Part shown: positions 23,586-32,083 of the stretch, in pieces
Numbering within the stretch: position 1 is the stretch's first letter
Layout of the letters: every line of letters starts with the position of its first letter
Origin: an uncultured Bacteroidales bacterium
GTDB lineage: Bacteria; Bacteroidota; Bacteroidia; Bacteroidales; UBA3824
Assembly (NCBI GenBank): GCA_937877455.1
Contig: CALFIU010000062.1
Location: 1 to 32,109 of the forward strand
DNA: 32,109 nucleotides
Direction of reading: 5' to 3'
The notes under the pieces: generated by a model
Seen by the model: only the letters and a program-made list of their open reading frames with translations
What the model was told of the DNA's origin: nothing
Databases searched by the model: none
Position numbers and translations under genes: made by a program

Positions 23586-24947
23586 ATGTCAACATACAAA
23601 AATAGAATTTTACGACAAGCAAAAAATTATTTTAATATTTCTCAAGACCTTGAAAATGAAAAACTTACAATTAATAGTATAACTCGAGGTATATCATTTA
23701 AGGGAATTAACCTTTGGATTTTGATTTTTGCAATTTTTATTGCTTCGCTTGGACTTAACGTCAATTCTACAGCGGTAATTATTGGTGCAATGCTTATTTC
23801 GCCGCTTATGGGGCCAATAATTGGAATGGGTTTAGCGGTTGGTATTAATGATTTAAAACTTTTAAATTCGGCATTTAAAAATTATGCTGTTGCCACGTGT
23901 ATAAGTATTCTAACAGCAACGATTTATTTTTTGCTTTCGCCATTCGACGAGGCACAGTCAGAACTTTTGGCGCGCACCTCCCCCACTATTTACGATATTT
24001 TTATTGCATTTTGTGGTGGAGCTGCAGGTATAATTGCCATTGCATCAAGAGATAAAGGAAACGTAATTCCCGGTGTTGCTATTGCAACGGCTCTTATGCC
24101 TCCACTTTGTACGGCTGGATATGGCATAGCAGTTGGTAATATTTATTATTTTTTAGGAGCTTTTTATCTTTATTTTATCAACACTGTATTTATTTGTTCT
24201 GCAACGTTTTGTGGGGTTAGATTGATGAAATTTCATCGTAAAGAATTGCCACCAAAACTTGCACTCAAAAGCCATCGTTACATAATGTCAATTATTGTTT
24301 TAACAATGATTCCTGCATTATTTTTAACTTATAACTTAGTAACAGACAGTATTTTAAGGCGTAGTGTTAAAACTTATGCAAAAGAAGAGTTATGTTGGCA
24401 TGGCACACAAATTATTTCGCAAGAAACCGATGCTGACAAAAATTTATTGAATTTTGCAGTTATTGGTCGTGAAGTATCGCAGCAAGAAATATCATTGGCA
24501 GCAAATAAATTGGAAAGATATGGGCTTTCGGATTATAGCCTAAATATAATTCAAGGAGTTCAAACCGATAGTATTATGCGTCTAAATAATAAGTTAGCTG
24601 ATTTGTCTTCTATGGACAAAAATTATTCGGCAAAGATTGAGCATCAATCGCAAACCATAAAAACTCTTGAAGATAAATTGTTACAATATACTAAGTATGA
24701 GCAAATTAGTGATAATTTAAATTCAGAAGTTAAGATTCTTTTTCCAAATGTTAAATCAATTTATTTGGCGTGTGCAAAAAATATTGAGTCTGATACTTTG
24801 CCTAATTGTTATTTAAATTTTGCTGTTATTGAGTTGACGGCAGATTTGAAAAATCAAAAATTAGATGTTGAAAAATTAAAAAAATGGCTTGAAGAACGAA
24901 CAAAAACCGATGATATTAAAATTATTACAACTTATGGATATAAATAA
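23586..24947 (+). CDS. DUF389 / TIGR00341-family membrane protein
   Basis: A 453-residue inner-membrane protein of unknown function. After a short cytoplasmic start, six or so hydrophobic segments fill residues ~38-260 (for example INLWILIFAIFIASLGL, STAVIIGAMLISPLMGP, YIMSIIVLTMIPALFL). They include the family signatures GAMLISPLMGPIIGMGLAVG and GVAIATALMPPLCTAGYG. The rest is a soluble C-terminal region with a probable coiled coil around residues 345-380. It begins with ATG at 23586, lies 63 nt after the HAD gene on the same strand, and its stop codon overlaps the terminator hairpin. Confidence 0.9.
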   Translation: MSTYKNRILRQAKNYFNISQDLENEKLTINSITRGISFKGINLWILIFAIFIASLGLNVNSTAVIIGAMLISPLMGPIIGMGLAVGINDLKLLNSAFKNYAVATCISILTATIYFLLSPFDEAQSELLARTSPTIYDIFIAFCGGAAGIIAIASRDKGNVIPGVAIATALMPPLCTAGYGIAVGNIYYFLGAFYLYFINTVFICSATFCGVRLMKFHRKELPPKLALKSHRYIMSIIVLTMIPALFLTYNLVTDSILRRSVKTYAKEELCWHGTQIISQETDADKNLLNFAVIGREVSQQEISLAANKLERYGLSDYSLNIIQGVQTDSIMRLNNKLADLSSMDKNYSAKIEHQSQTIKTLEDKLLQYTKYEQISDNLNSEVKILFPNVKSIYLACAKNIESDTLPNCYLNFAVIELTADLKNQKLDVEKLKKWLEERTKTDDIKIITTYGYK

Positions 24948-24979
24948 AAAAACCGTCCATAAATGTTGGACGGTTTTTT
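24947..24979. terminator. Bidirectional intrinsic terminator
   Basis: Thirteen-base stem A6-CCGTCCA (24947-24959) with TGGACGG-T6 (24967-24979) and a 7-nt loop. It is flanked by A and T runs on both sides and lies between the convergent DUF389 (+) and galactokinase (-) genes. Confidence 0.9.
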
Positions 24980-24998
24980 ATGTAATATTTTTTATCGA

Positions 24999-26159
24999 TT
25001 AACTAATGCGTTCAGTACCATTTTCTACAACAACTGGGTAAAATTTACAGTCGATACCAAAAGCAGCCTTATAAGCAGGTGCTATAACGCTTTGATATTC
25101 TTCAAGTTTATCTTTTTTTATTAAACTAAGTGTGCAACCACCAAAACCGCCACCCATCATTCTGCTACCGAGAATGTAATCCATGTTTTTGGTTTTATCT
25201 ACCAAAAAGTCAAGTTCTTTGCAACTTACTTCGTAAAGTTTGCTAAGACCTTCATGCGACGCATATAGCAGTTTGCCAAATTCTTCAAGGTTGCCAGCAT
25301 TAAGTTGTTTGCATGCTTCAATTACACGATTGTTTTCTTCTATTACATAACGACAACGGTCAAATACTTTTTCGTTAACCGAGTTTACAATTGTTTCTAA
25401 CATTGGTAGGTCGGCATCGCGCAAAGAATTTACCTCTGCAAAATTTTGTTGCAATGCGCTAACACCCAACGCACATTCTTCGCGGCGAGTGTTATATTCG
25501 CTCGATGCCAACGAATGTTTTACTTTGCTGTCGGTTAATACAAACATGTATTGTCCAAGTTCGAGTTTTGAGTATTCGTATTCAAGCGAGCGGCAATCAA
25601 GTTTTACACATTTCCCTGCTTTTGAAAATATGCTTGCAAATTGATCCATTATTCCGCATTTTACTCCCACGTATTCGTGTTCGCTTTTTTGTCCAATCTT
25701 AGCCATTTCCATTTTGTCGAGTTTTAGATTGTTCAACTCGCTTATTCCTAATGCCAAGCCGCTTTCTAATGCCGCAGAAGATGACATTCCAGCACCAACA
25801 GGTACATCGCCGCCAAATACACAATTGTAACCTTTTATTTTGTATCCTTTTTCCATTATTATTTTGGTGATACCAAAAAGGTACGATGCCCATTGTTCTT
25901 TGGGTTTTTGTGTGTCTGAGAGGTTGAATTGACATTCTGAATTAAAATCATAGGAATACAGACAAACTTTATCATCGTTTCGACTTCCCATTGCAAAATA
26001 TATGGCGGCACTTACTCCAGTTGGCAAAACAAAGCCTTCATTATAGTCGGTGTGTTCGCCTATCAAGTTAATTCTACCCGGGGCGCGTAGTGTAATAGGG
26101 GTTTCTGAGAACTTCTCTTGATATTTTTTTGTAATTTTTTCTAATAATTGACTGTTCAT
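24999..26159 (-). CDS. galK: Galactokinase
   Basis: A 386-residue GHMP-family kinase that phosphorylates galactose to galactose-1-phosphate in the Leloir pathway. The galactokinase signature PGRINLIGEHTDYNEG (27-42) includes the catalytic-site Arg and the sugar-binding residues. The nucleotide loop is PVGAGMSSSAALE (120-132), D172 in CGIMDQF is the expected catalytic base, and the third GHMP motif SRMMGGGFGGC lies toward the C terminus. It starts 2 nt after the exonuclease stop and is the last gene of a three-gene leftward operon. No galT, galE or galactose transporter is in the window. Confidence 0.96.
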   Translation of the reverse strand: MNSQLLEKITKKYQEKFSETPITLRAPGRINLIGEHTDYNEGFVLPTGVSAAIYFAMGSRNDDKVCLYSYDFNSECQFNLSDTQKPKEQWASYLFGITKIIMEKGYKIKGYNCVFGGDVPVGAGMSSSAALESGLALGISELNNLKLDKMEMAKIGQKSEHEYVGVKCGIMDQFASIFSKAGKCVKLDCRSLEYEYSKLELGQYMFVLTDSKVKHSLASSEYNTRREECALGVSALQQNFAEVNSLRDADLPMLETIVNSVNEKVFDRCRYVIEENNRVIEACKQLNAGNLEEFGKLLYASHEGLSKLYEVSCKELDFLVDKTKNMDYILGSRMMGGGFGGCTLSLIKKDKLEEYQSVIAPAYKAAFGIDCKFYPVVVENGTERIS

Positions 26160-26161
26160 AA

Positions 26162-26743
26162 CTATATTTTTGTATTGGTTAGTTTTTTATAAATAAGCAA
26201 TGCTGTCCAAGCATCGGTGGCACCGTATATTATTTGTCCTTGCGACAGCTTTGTTTGTTCCCAATTTGAAAGTTGTTTGGCTTTTGAAATTCTAAATTTT
26301 AGGATAATTCCTACCATTTTTTTTAGTCCTGCCACCATTATGCCGTATTTTTTTACTAACTGTTGTAGTTCAACAAAGCCATTTGGTTCAAATTTATTTA
26401 ATTTTTGCAACCCTCTTATGTCGTCGTGCACGGCAACTCCAATTTTTAAGATATTTGGGTTTTCAAATATTTTTATGATTTCATTAGGAAGTCCTATCTT
26501 ATTGGTTCTGAATAGTATAGCACGTTCCTCTGTAGAAAATTGTAATAATGCTATGTTGTTGACTTTGCCTTTTTTAAAAGAGGGGCGTGTTTCTGTGTCG
26601 AACCCTATTATTTTAAATTTGTTTAAATATTCTACAGCTTTTGGTACATCCTCCAAATTTTCAACAACAGTTACCTCACCTTCAAATGCTTTGATTTCAA
26701 GGTTGTTAAGTTCTTCGTTTGTAATATCGTCTGAAAATTTCAC
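26162..26743 (-). CDS. DEDDy 3'-5' exonuclease domain protein (RNase D-like), GTG start
   Basis: A 193-residue single-domain DnaQ-like exonuclease. Catalytic residues of the DEDDy class are visible: D49 and E51 (IIGFDTETRPSF), an Asp in VAVHDDIRGLQKL, and Tyr/Asp in IIYGATDAWTALLIYKKL. The RNase D HRDC domains are absent, so it is a short exonuclease whose RNA or DNA target is unknown. It begins with GTG. No ATG lies between the upstream stop codon and the catalytic core. It is 3 nt after the S9A peptidase stop and 2 nt before galK, so the three genes are co-transcribed. Confidence 0.85.
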   Translation of the reverse strand: MKFSDDITNEELNNLEIKAFEGEVTVVENLEDVPKAVEYLNKFKIIGFDTETRPSFKKGKVNNIALLQFSTEERAILFRTNKIGLPNEIIKIFENPNILKIGVAVHDDIRGLQKLNKFEPNGFVELQQLVKKYGIMVAGLKKMVGIILKFRISKAKQLSNWEQTKLSQGQIIYGATDAWTALLIYKKLTNTKI

Positions 26744-26746
26744 GTT

Positions 26747-28852
26747 TTATTTTTCTTTAAATCCAGCCAAATCAAGTATAAATGCCCATTGTAATGCTTT
26801 TTCTTTAAACCTACCTGTTCTGCCTGATGCTCCATGGTGTCCAGCAGATAAATTGGTGTAGAGATAAAGATTATTGTCATCAGTCTTTAAACTTCTTAGT
26901 TTGGCGACATATTTTGCTGGTTCCCAATATTGAACTTGTGAATCGTGTAAACCAGTGGTTACCAACATATTAGGGTAATCTTGTTGTGTAATATTGTCGT
27001 ATGGAGAATATGACAATATATAATCGTAATAATTTTTATCATTTGGGTTTCCCCATTCATCATATTCGCCTGATGTTAGAGGTATTGTTTCATCAAGCAT
27101 TGTTGTTACAACATCAACAAAAGGCACTTCGGCTATTATACCTCTGTAAAGTTCAGGATTAGTGTTTGCAATTACGCCCATAAGAAGTCCGCCAGCACTA
27201 CCACCTTGAGCATATAATTTTTGTGGTGATGTTATTTTGTTGTCAATAAGGTATTTACTAACATCAACAAAATCGTTGAAAGTATTTTTTTTGTTGAGTA
27301 GTTTCCCATTTTCATACCATTGTTGACCAAGTTCGCTACCACCTCTTACATGTGCGAGTGCAAATACAAAACCTCTATCTACGAGGCTGAAAATTGATTG
27401 AAAAAAACTATCTTCTTCGCTGTATCCGTATGCTCCGTAAGCATATTGTAGCAAATTGTTGTTGCCATTTAGATTGATGTCTTTTTTGTAAAGCATTGAT
27501 ACTGGAATTTTTGCACCATCTCTTGCTTCTACAAATATCCTTTTTACTTCATAGTCTGACTTGTTGAAATTGTTTACAATTTCTTCTTTCAAAATTGTTT
27601 TTTCGCGTTTACGCATATCATAGTCGATGGTAGAACATGGCGTGTTGAACGATGAATAACCATATCTCAACAATTCACTTTTGGGTTCAGGGTTGTCTTC
27701 AAACCATGCATCGTATGTTTCTTGTCCAAAATCTAATAAATGGCTTTCGTTGTTTTCAAGGTTTATAATTTCAAATACGTTAAGCCCATTTCGACGTTCG
27801 TTGACAACAAGAAATTTGTCGAAAACTTCAAAATCTTCAATAAAAACACTATCGCGATGTGGTACAATTACTTTCCAATTATTGTTGTATGATGTTGAGT
27901 CGCAAGTAACTATACAAAAGTTTTTAGCATTTTCGTTGGTGCGTATAAAAAATTTGCCATTGCAGTGGTCAACATAATATTCTAAATTTTTTTGCCTTTT
28001 TCTAAATACAATTGGCTCTGCATAGGGATTAGATGCTGGAATTATTCTTGTTTCGCAAGATATTGAATTATAATGATTTAGAAATATATACTTGCCGCTT
28101 TTGCTTTTTTCTAATGATAATTCGTAAACAGGGTCTTCTTCGTAAAAAATTTCTTTATCGTGCATTACGTCTTGCCCGATTATATGCCTAAAAAGTTTAA
28201 AACCTCTTAATGTTTGTGGATCTTTACTTACGTAAAAAGTTGTACGAGAATCGTTTGCAAAAACAATATCACCGTCTGTGTTTTTTATTTTTCCTGTTAA
28301 AGGTACACCATTTGTAAGGTTTACAAATCTAATTTCATAACGTCCGCGCGACATTGTGTCAATTGCATACGCCATTGTTCTATTGTCGGGACTAATTATT
28401 ACCTCGTCAACATCTACAAAGTCGTATTTTTCTGCAAGTTGGTTGACATCCAAAAGTATGTTTTCGGCAGAATCGAGATTTTCTTTTCGACAATATATTT
28501 CATAATCCTTATCTTTTTCGTAGCGCATATAATAATAGTAGCCGTTTTCAAGGTATGGAACAGTGGAATCAATTTCTTTCTGTCTGGCTTTTAGTTCTTT
28601 GTATATTTTATCTTGTAGCTTTTTTGTACGTTTTCCTAATGTATTTTCTAAATATGCGTTTTCAGCTTTTAGATATGCCAAAGCTTTTGGGTTTTTGCGG
28701 TCGTTCATCCAATAGTAATTATCTATACGAGTGTTGCCAAACTCCAAAAATTCTTTTGCAATTATTTCTGCTTCGGGCTGTTTTGCATCTTTATTGCAAG
28801 CATTTAACATAACCAATGACATTATGGTGATAGTTTTTAGCAAACGTTTCAT
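26747..28852 (-). CDS. Lipoprotein S9A prolyl oligopeptidase / oligopeptidase B
   Basis: A 701-residue serine peptidase. The ATG at 28852 begins a lipoprotein signal peptide ending in MLNAC, so unlike cytoplasmic PtrB it should be anchored in the envelope. A TTG 51 nt upstream only adds a non-signal extension. The N-terminal half is the gating propeller (ENGYYYYMRYEKDKDYEIY, ISPDNRTMAYAIDT). The C-terminal alpha/beta hydrolase carries the catalytic Ser552 (QGGSAGGLLMG), Asp637 (GLHDSQVQYWEP) and His672 (SAGHHG). The family cleaves short peptides, oligopeptidase B after basic residues and POP after proline. Subsite preference is not certain here. It heads the operon with the exonuclease and galK. 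Confidence 0.92.
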   Translation of the reverse strand: MKRLLKTITIMSLVMLNACNKDAKQPEAEIIAKEFLEFGNTRIDNYYWMNDRKNPKALAYLKAENAYLENTLGKRTKKLQDKIYKELKARQKEIDSTVPYLENGYYYYMRYEKDKDYEIYCRKENLDSAENILLDVNQLAEKYDFVDVDEVIISPDNRTMAYAIDTMSRGRYEIRFVNLTNGVPLTGKIKNTDGDIVFANDSRTTFYVSKDPQTLRGFKLFRHIIGQDVMHDKEIFYEEDPVYELSLEKSKSGKYIFLNHYNSISCETRIIPASNPYAEPIVFRKRQKNLEYYVDHCNGKFFIRTNENAKNFCIVTCDSTSYNNNWKVIVPHRDSVFIEDFEVFDKFLVVNERRNGLNVFEIINLENNESHLLDFGQETYDAWFEDNPEPKSELLRYGYSSFNTPCSTIDYDMRKREKTILKEEIVNNFNKSDYEVKRIFVEARDGAKIPVSMLYKKDINLNGNNNLLQYAYGAYGYSEEDSFFQSIFSLVDRGFVFALAHVRGGSELGQQWYENGKLLNKKNTFNDFVDVSKYLIDNKITSPQKLYAQGGSAGGLLMGVIANTNPELYRGIIAEVPFVDVVTTMLDETIPLTSGEYDEWGNPNDKNYYDYILSYSPYDNITQQDYPNMLVTTGLHDSQVQYWEPAKYVAKLRSLKTDDNNLYLYTNLSAGHHGASGRTGRFKEKALQWAFILDLAGFKEK

Positions 28853-28856
28853 CTCT

Positions 28857-28905
28857 AATTGATATGCTGCATATTTTCTATGCTGCAATTTTTTGTAAAT
28901 CAATT
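28857..28905. repeat. Direct repeat TATGCTGCA inside an inverted AATTGAT/ATCAATT pair
   Basis: TATGCTGCA occurs at 28863-28871 and 28879-28887, 16 bp apart. Each half is nearly palindromic. The block is bounded by AATTGAT (28857-28863) and ATCAATT (28899-28905). It lies immediately upstream of the S9A peptidase start codon, where an operator or 5' leader structure would be expected. Confidence 0.35.
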
Positions 28906-28993
28906 AATTATCTTTTATTTCTTTTATAGTTTCGAATGGCAAAACTATAAAAAATATTTGATATATTCCTTACTTTTTTGAAAAAAATTATGT

Positions 28994-30136
28994 CTATTCT
29001 TGTTGATAAAATTTTATACCTTCTCCTTGAAAGTAAACATTTTTCATTTTTTTGAGTTTTTTAAAATCTTTAATTGCTTCTTTTCCTTTTTTGCCAAATT
29101 GCTGTTTTATTTTTGGGTGTGGATAATATAATGAGCCTTTGTTATCTTTGTTCCAATCTGCGTTATACCAACTCATTACGTATGCAATACCTTTTGATTT
29201 GTTATCTTGGTTAGTTATTTGTCCTATTACTTTTTGTGTCCAAAATTGTGGAATTTCCATTGGGTATCGCCAAACGCCATTGTATTCTCTGAGGCCGGTT
29301 TCACAAATTGCTGATAATTTTTTATGATTTTTTGTAAATTCAATTAATTTTTCAAATTCTGTTGCAAAAATTTTGTTGCCGTGATAAGGTGAGCATCCGG
29401 GTTCGTAGGCATCAAGTCCGCATACATCAACATAGTTGTCGCCTGGATAATATGCTGTATCGAAACGTGTATCGGGGCTCCATGCGTATAGTAAATTGTT
29501 AACTTCATTTTTTCTTAATCTATCTACTGTTAATCTATAAAGTTTGATGTATTCTTGGGGTGAAATATTGTTTTTGCCCCACCAAAACCAATTACCATTC
29601 ATTTCGTGAAATGGTCTAAAAATTATTGGAAATCCAAGTTTTTTGAATGTTGGGGTTAACAATGTGTCTATCAAATTGATAAACCATTTTTGTTCAACGC
29701 TTCCATCAATTAAAATTTTTTTTGCTAAAAAAGTGTCTTCTCTGTTATTGTAAAACGATTTTGAGTTCATTCCTCTTAAATGCCAACAATATCCTATTGC
29801 AATTCCTTGTTCTAATGCTGCTTTTTTGGTTAATTCTAATTCGTTGTTCCAAAATTTTTTTTCTGAAGAAAATAAAAAATCGTTTTCTACAAAAAGAGGA
29901 TTTTTGCCTGTTATTTTTTTGCAATCAGATGTTGAATTATCGCTACATAATGGTTTTGAATATAAAAAATCTAATCCATTTGCAATTCCAAACATTATTA
30001 TGCCATCGCTTGAGGTTTGGTGTAGCATTTTGCAAAAGGATTGCGTTTGTTTATTTTGGTAATTTTCTGTTTTTTGAGAATAAACGTTTGTTTTTATCAA
30101 AATAAAAATTACTATTGTTAGCCAATATTTTGCCAT
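28994..30136 (-). CDS. GH26 endo-beta-1,4-mannanase
   Basis: A 380-residue secreted glycoside hydrolase of family 26. The ATG at 30136 begins a signal peptide ending near NVYSQ and without a lipobox, so it should be released into the periplasm or beyond. The acid/base Glu is in FRPFHEMNGNWFWWG (residue 178) and the nucleophile Glu in SAICETGLREY (residue 279). The conserved Trp and His residues around them are intact (GYCWHLRG, YAWSPDTRFDT, DVCGLDAYEPG). Family members cleave internal beta-1,4-mannosidic bonds in mannan, glucomannan or galactomannan. There is no carbohydrate-binding module. It lies just downstream of the phosphohexomutase terminator, so it is probably transcribed separately. 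Confidence 0.92.
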   Translation of the reverse strand: MAKYWLTIVIFILIKTNVYSQKTENYQNKQTQSFCKMLHQTSSDGIIMFGIANGLDFLYSKPLCSDNSTSDCKKITGKNPLFVENDFLFSSEKKFWNNELELTKKAALEQGIAIGYCWHLRGMNSKSFYNNREDTFLAKKILIDGSVEQKWFINLIDTLLTPTFKKLGFPIIFRPFHEMNGNWFWWGKNNISPQEYIKLYRLTVDRLRKNEVNNLLYAWSPDTRFDTAYYPGDNYVDVCGLDAYEPGCSPYHGNKIFATEFEKLIEFTKNHKKLSAICETGLREYNGVWRYPMEIPQFWTQKVIGQITNQDNKSKGIAYVMSWYNADWNKDNKGSLYYPHPKIKQQFGKKGKEAIKDFKKLKKMKNVYFQGEGIKFYQQE

Positions 30137-30164
30137 TATTCGCAAAAGTTTTTTTGTATTTTAG

Positions 30165-30188
30165 AAAAAAGGCCGCCCGAAGACAGCC
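30165..30188 (-). terminator. Minus-strand intrinsic terminator with UUCG loop
   Basis: On the minus strand, GGCTGTC-TTCG-GGCGGCC folds into a 7-bp stem with two G-U pairs and a UUCG tetraloop, followed by six T. The complementary strand would have A-C mismatches at those two pairs, so it should act only leftward, ending the phosphohexomutase transcript 65-90 nt after its stop. Confidence 0.8.
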
Positions 30189-30252
30189 CATATTTACAAA
30201 ATGAAAAAAAATTTCTTTACTTTTGTTTTACCACTAAAAATATTTTGATAAA

Positions 30253-31980
30253 TTAAATGTTCAAAGATTTTTTAATGTTTTCAATTTTTTGGTTGCATGC
30301 GTTTTCAGCTTTGGCAATGTCTTGAGCATTTTCAACGGCTTGTTTTACTCCAAAATAAAATTTAATTTTGGGTTCAGTTCCCGATGGGCGAACAGATACT
30401 TTGCTGCCGTCCTCGCTAAAAAATTGCAAAACATTTGATTTTGGCAAATCTATAACTTCTGTTTTTCCATTTGTTAAATCTGTACAGCAGCTTGATTGAT
30501 AATCTTTTATAACAACAACTTTGCTACCACCAAGTTCCTTGGGAGGATTTTGGCGATAGTCGGTCATCATTTTTTGAATTTCTTCTGCTCCAGATTTGCC
30601 TTGTTTTACAATGTTTACAAGAGCTTCGCGATAATATCCATACTCGAGGTATATGTCGTTGAGCAACTGGTACATTGTTTTGCCTTTTTCTGCTGCCCAT
30701 GCAGCAGCTTCCGCAATTAGCGAACATGCTATTACAGCATCTTTGTCGCGTACAAATTCACCAGAAAGGTATCCATAACTTTCTTCGCCGCCGCCAATAA
30801 ATTGTGTTTTACCTTCTTGTTTTTTTATTATGTCAGCAATAAATTTGAAACCTGTTAGCACATCGTAATTTTTTACGCCAAATTTATCTGACATTGCTTT
30901 TATAAGTTCGGTGGTAACAATTGTTTTTACGGTGTATTGTTTTCCGTTTAATTTTCCGTTTTCTTTCCATTTGGTTAAAAGATAGTAAACTAAAATTGAA
31001 CCAGTTTGGTTTCCGTTCATCAATACAAACTTTCCGTTATCGTCTTTAACAGCAATTCCAACACGGTCTGCATCTGGGTCAGAAGCCATTACAAGTGTAG
31101 CACCTTCTTTTTCTGCGAGTTCGATGGCCATTTTAAGAGCTTCAGCATTTTCTGGATTTGGCGAAATTACTGTTGGAAAATTTCCATCGGGAACGCATTG
31201 TTCTTTTACTGTGATAATATTTTCAAACCCTTTGAGTTTCAATATTTCAGGAATAAGTCTAACGCCTGTTCCGTGAATTGGCGTATAGACTATTTTCATG
31301 TCTTTTTGTTTTTTTATTGCATCTGGCGAAAGCGTAAGGGTTTTTATTTTTTCGAGATATATTTTGTCAAACTCTTCGCCGAGTTTTTCAATTAGTTGTG
31401 GATTTCCGTTAAATTTAATGTCGGCGATAGATACTTTTGCAGCTTCTTCAACAATGTTTTTGTCGTGTGGAGCAATAACTTGTGCGCCGTCTTGCCAATA
31501 TGCTTTGTAACCGTTATATTCTTTTGGGTTGTGCGATGCAGTAATAACAACACCACTTTGACAACCGAGTTGACGGATGGCAAAAGATAATTCTGGCGTA
31601 GGTCTAAGGCTTTCAAAAAGATAGGCTTTTATGCCATTTGCCGAAAATATGTCAGCTGTTGTTTTTGCAAAAAGTGGACTATTGTTGCGGCTGTCGTGTG
31701 CAATGGCTACTTTTATTTGTTGACCTTTAAAATTTTTATTCAAGTAGTTGGCCAATCCTTGTGTAGCCATTCCTACGGTGTAAATATTCATTCTGTTTGT
31801 ACCAACGCCCATTATTCCGCGCAGGCCGCCAGTTCCAAATTCAAGACTTTTGTAAAAAGATTCAACGAGTTCTTTTTCATCGTTTTCGATTAGAAATTTT
31901 ACTTTTTCACGAGTTTCTTTATCAAATTTTTCGGTGAGCCATTCATTTGCTCTGTCTAAAATTGCTTTATCTACTGCCAT
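30253..31980 (-). CDS. Alpha-D-phosphohexomutase (phosphoglucomutase/phosphomannomutase)
   Basis: A 575-residue phospho-sugar mutase that interconverts hexose-1-phosphates and hexose-6-phosphates through a phosphoserine. The four signature regions are complete: the active-site Ser149 in TASHNPKEYNGYK, the Mg-binding loop DPDADR (301-306), the sugar-specificity loop GGGEES (396-401), and the phosphate-binding loop RPSGTEPK (531-538). Length and the GGGEES loop suit the long PGM2-like bacterial group. Glucose versus mannose preference is not decided by the sequence alone. It begins with ATG and appears monocistronic, with a terminator after it. Confidence 0.93.
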   Translation of the reverse strand: MAVDKAILDRANEWLTEKFDKETREKVKFLIENDEKELVESFYKSLEFGTGGLRGIMGVGTNRMNIYTVGMATQGLANYLNKNFKGQQIKVAIAHDSRNNSPLFAKTTADIFSANGIKAYLFESLRPTPELSFAIRQLGCQSGVVITASHNPKEYNGYKAYWQDGAQVIAPHDKNIVEEAAKVSIADIKFNGNPQLIEKLGEEFDKIYLEKIKTLTLSPDAIKKQKDMKIVYTPIHGTGVRLIPEILKLKGFENIITVKEQCVPDGNFPTVISPNPENAEALKMAIELAEKEGATLVMASDPDADRVGIAVKDDNGKFVLMNGNQTGSILVYYLLTKWKENGKLNGKQYTVKTIVTTELIKAMSDKFGVKNYDVLTGFKFIADIIKKQEGKTQFIGGGEESYGYLSGEFVRDKDAVIACSLIAEAAAWAAEKGKTMYQLLNDIYLEYGYYREALVNIVKQGKSGAEEIQKMMTDYRQNPPKELGGSKVVVIKDYQSSCCTDLTNGKTEVIDLPKSNVLQFFSEDGSKVSVRPSGTEPKIKFYFGVKQAVENAQDIAKAENACNQKIENIKKSLNI

Positions 31981-32083
31981 TTTTAGTTAAAAATTAGTTT
32001 TTAAACAACTGCTAATTTATACAAAAAAACAATAACGCAAAATTTTTTTTGTATTTTTTTTAACGTCAATTTCATTTGATCGT

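Noticed and set aside
26217..26861. 214-codon open frame spanning the exonuclease and the end of the peptidase gene, antisense
   Set aside because: It runs opposite to two genes with intact catalytic motifs and itself has no family features.
30134..30145. Upstream TTG for the mannanase
   Set aside because: The ATG three codons later already gives a complete signal peptide, and nothing favours the TTG.
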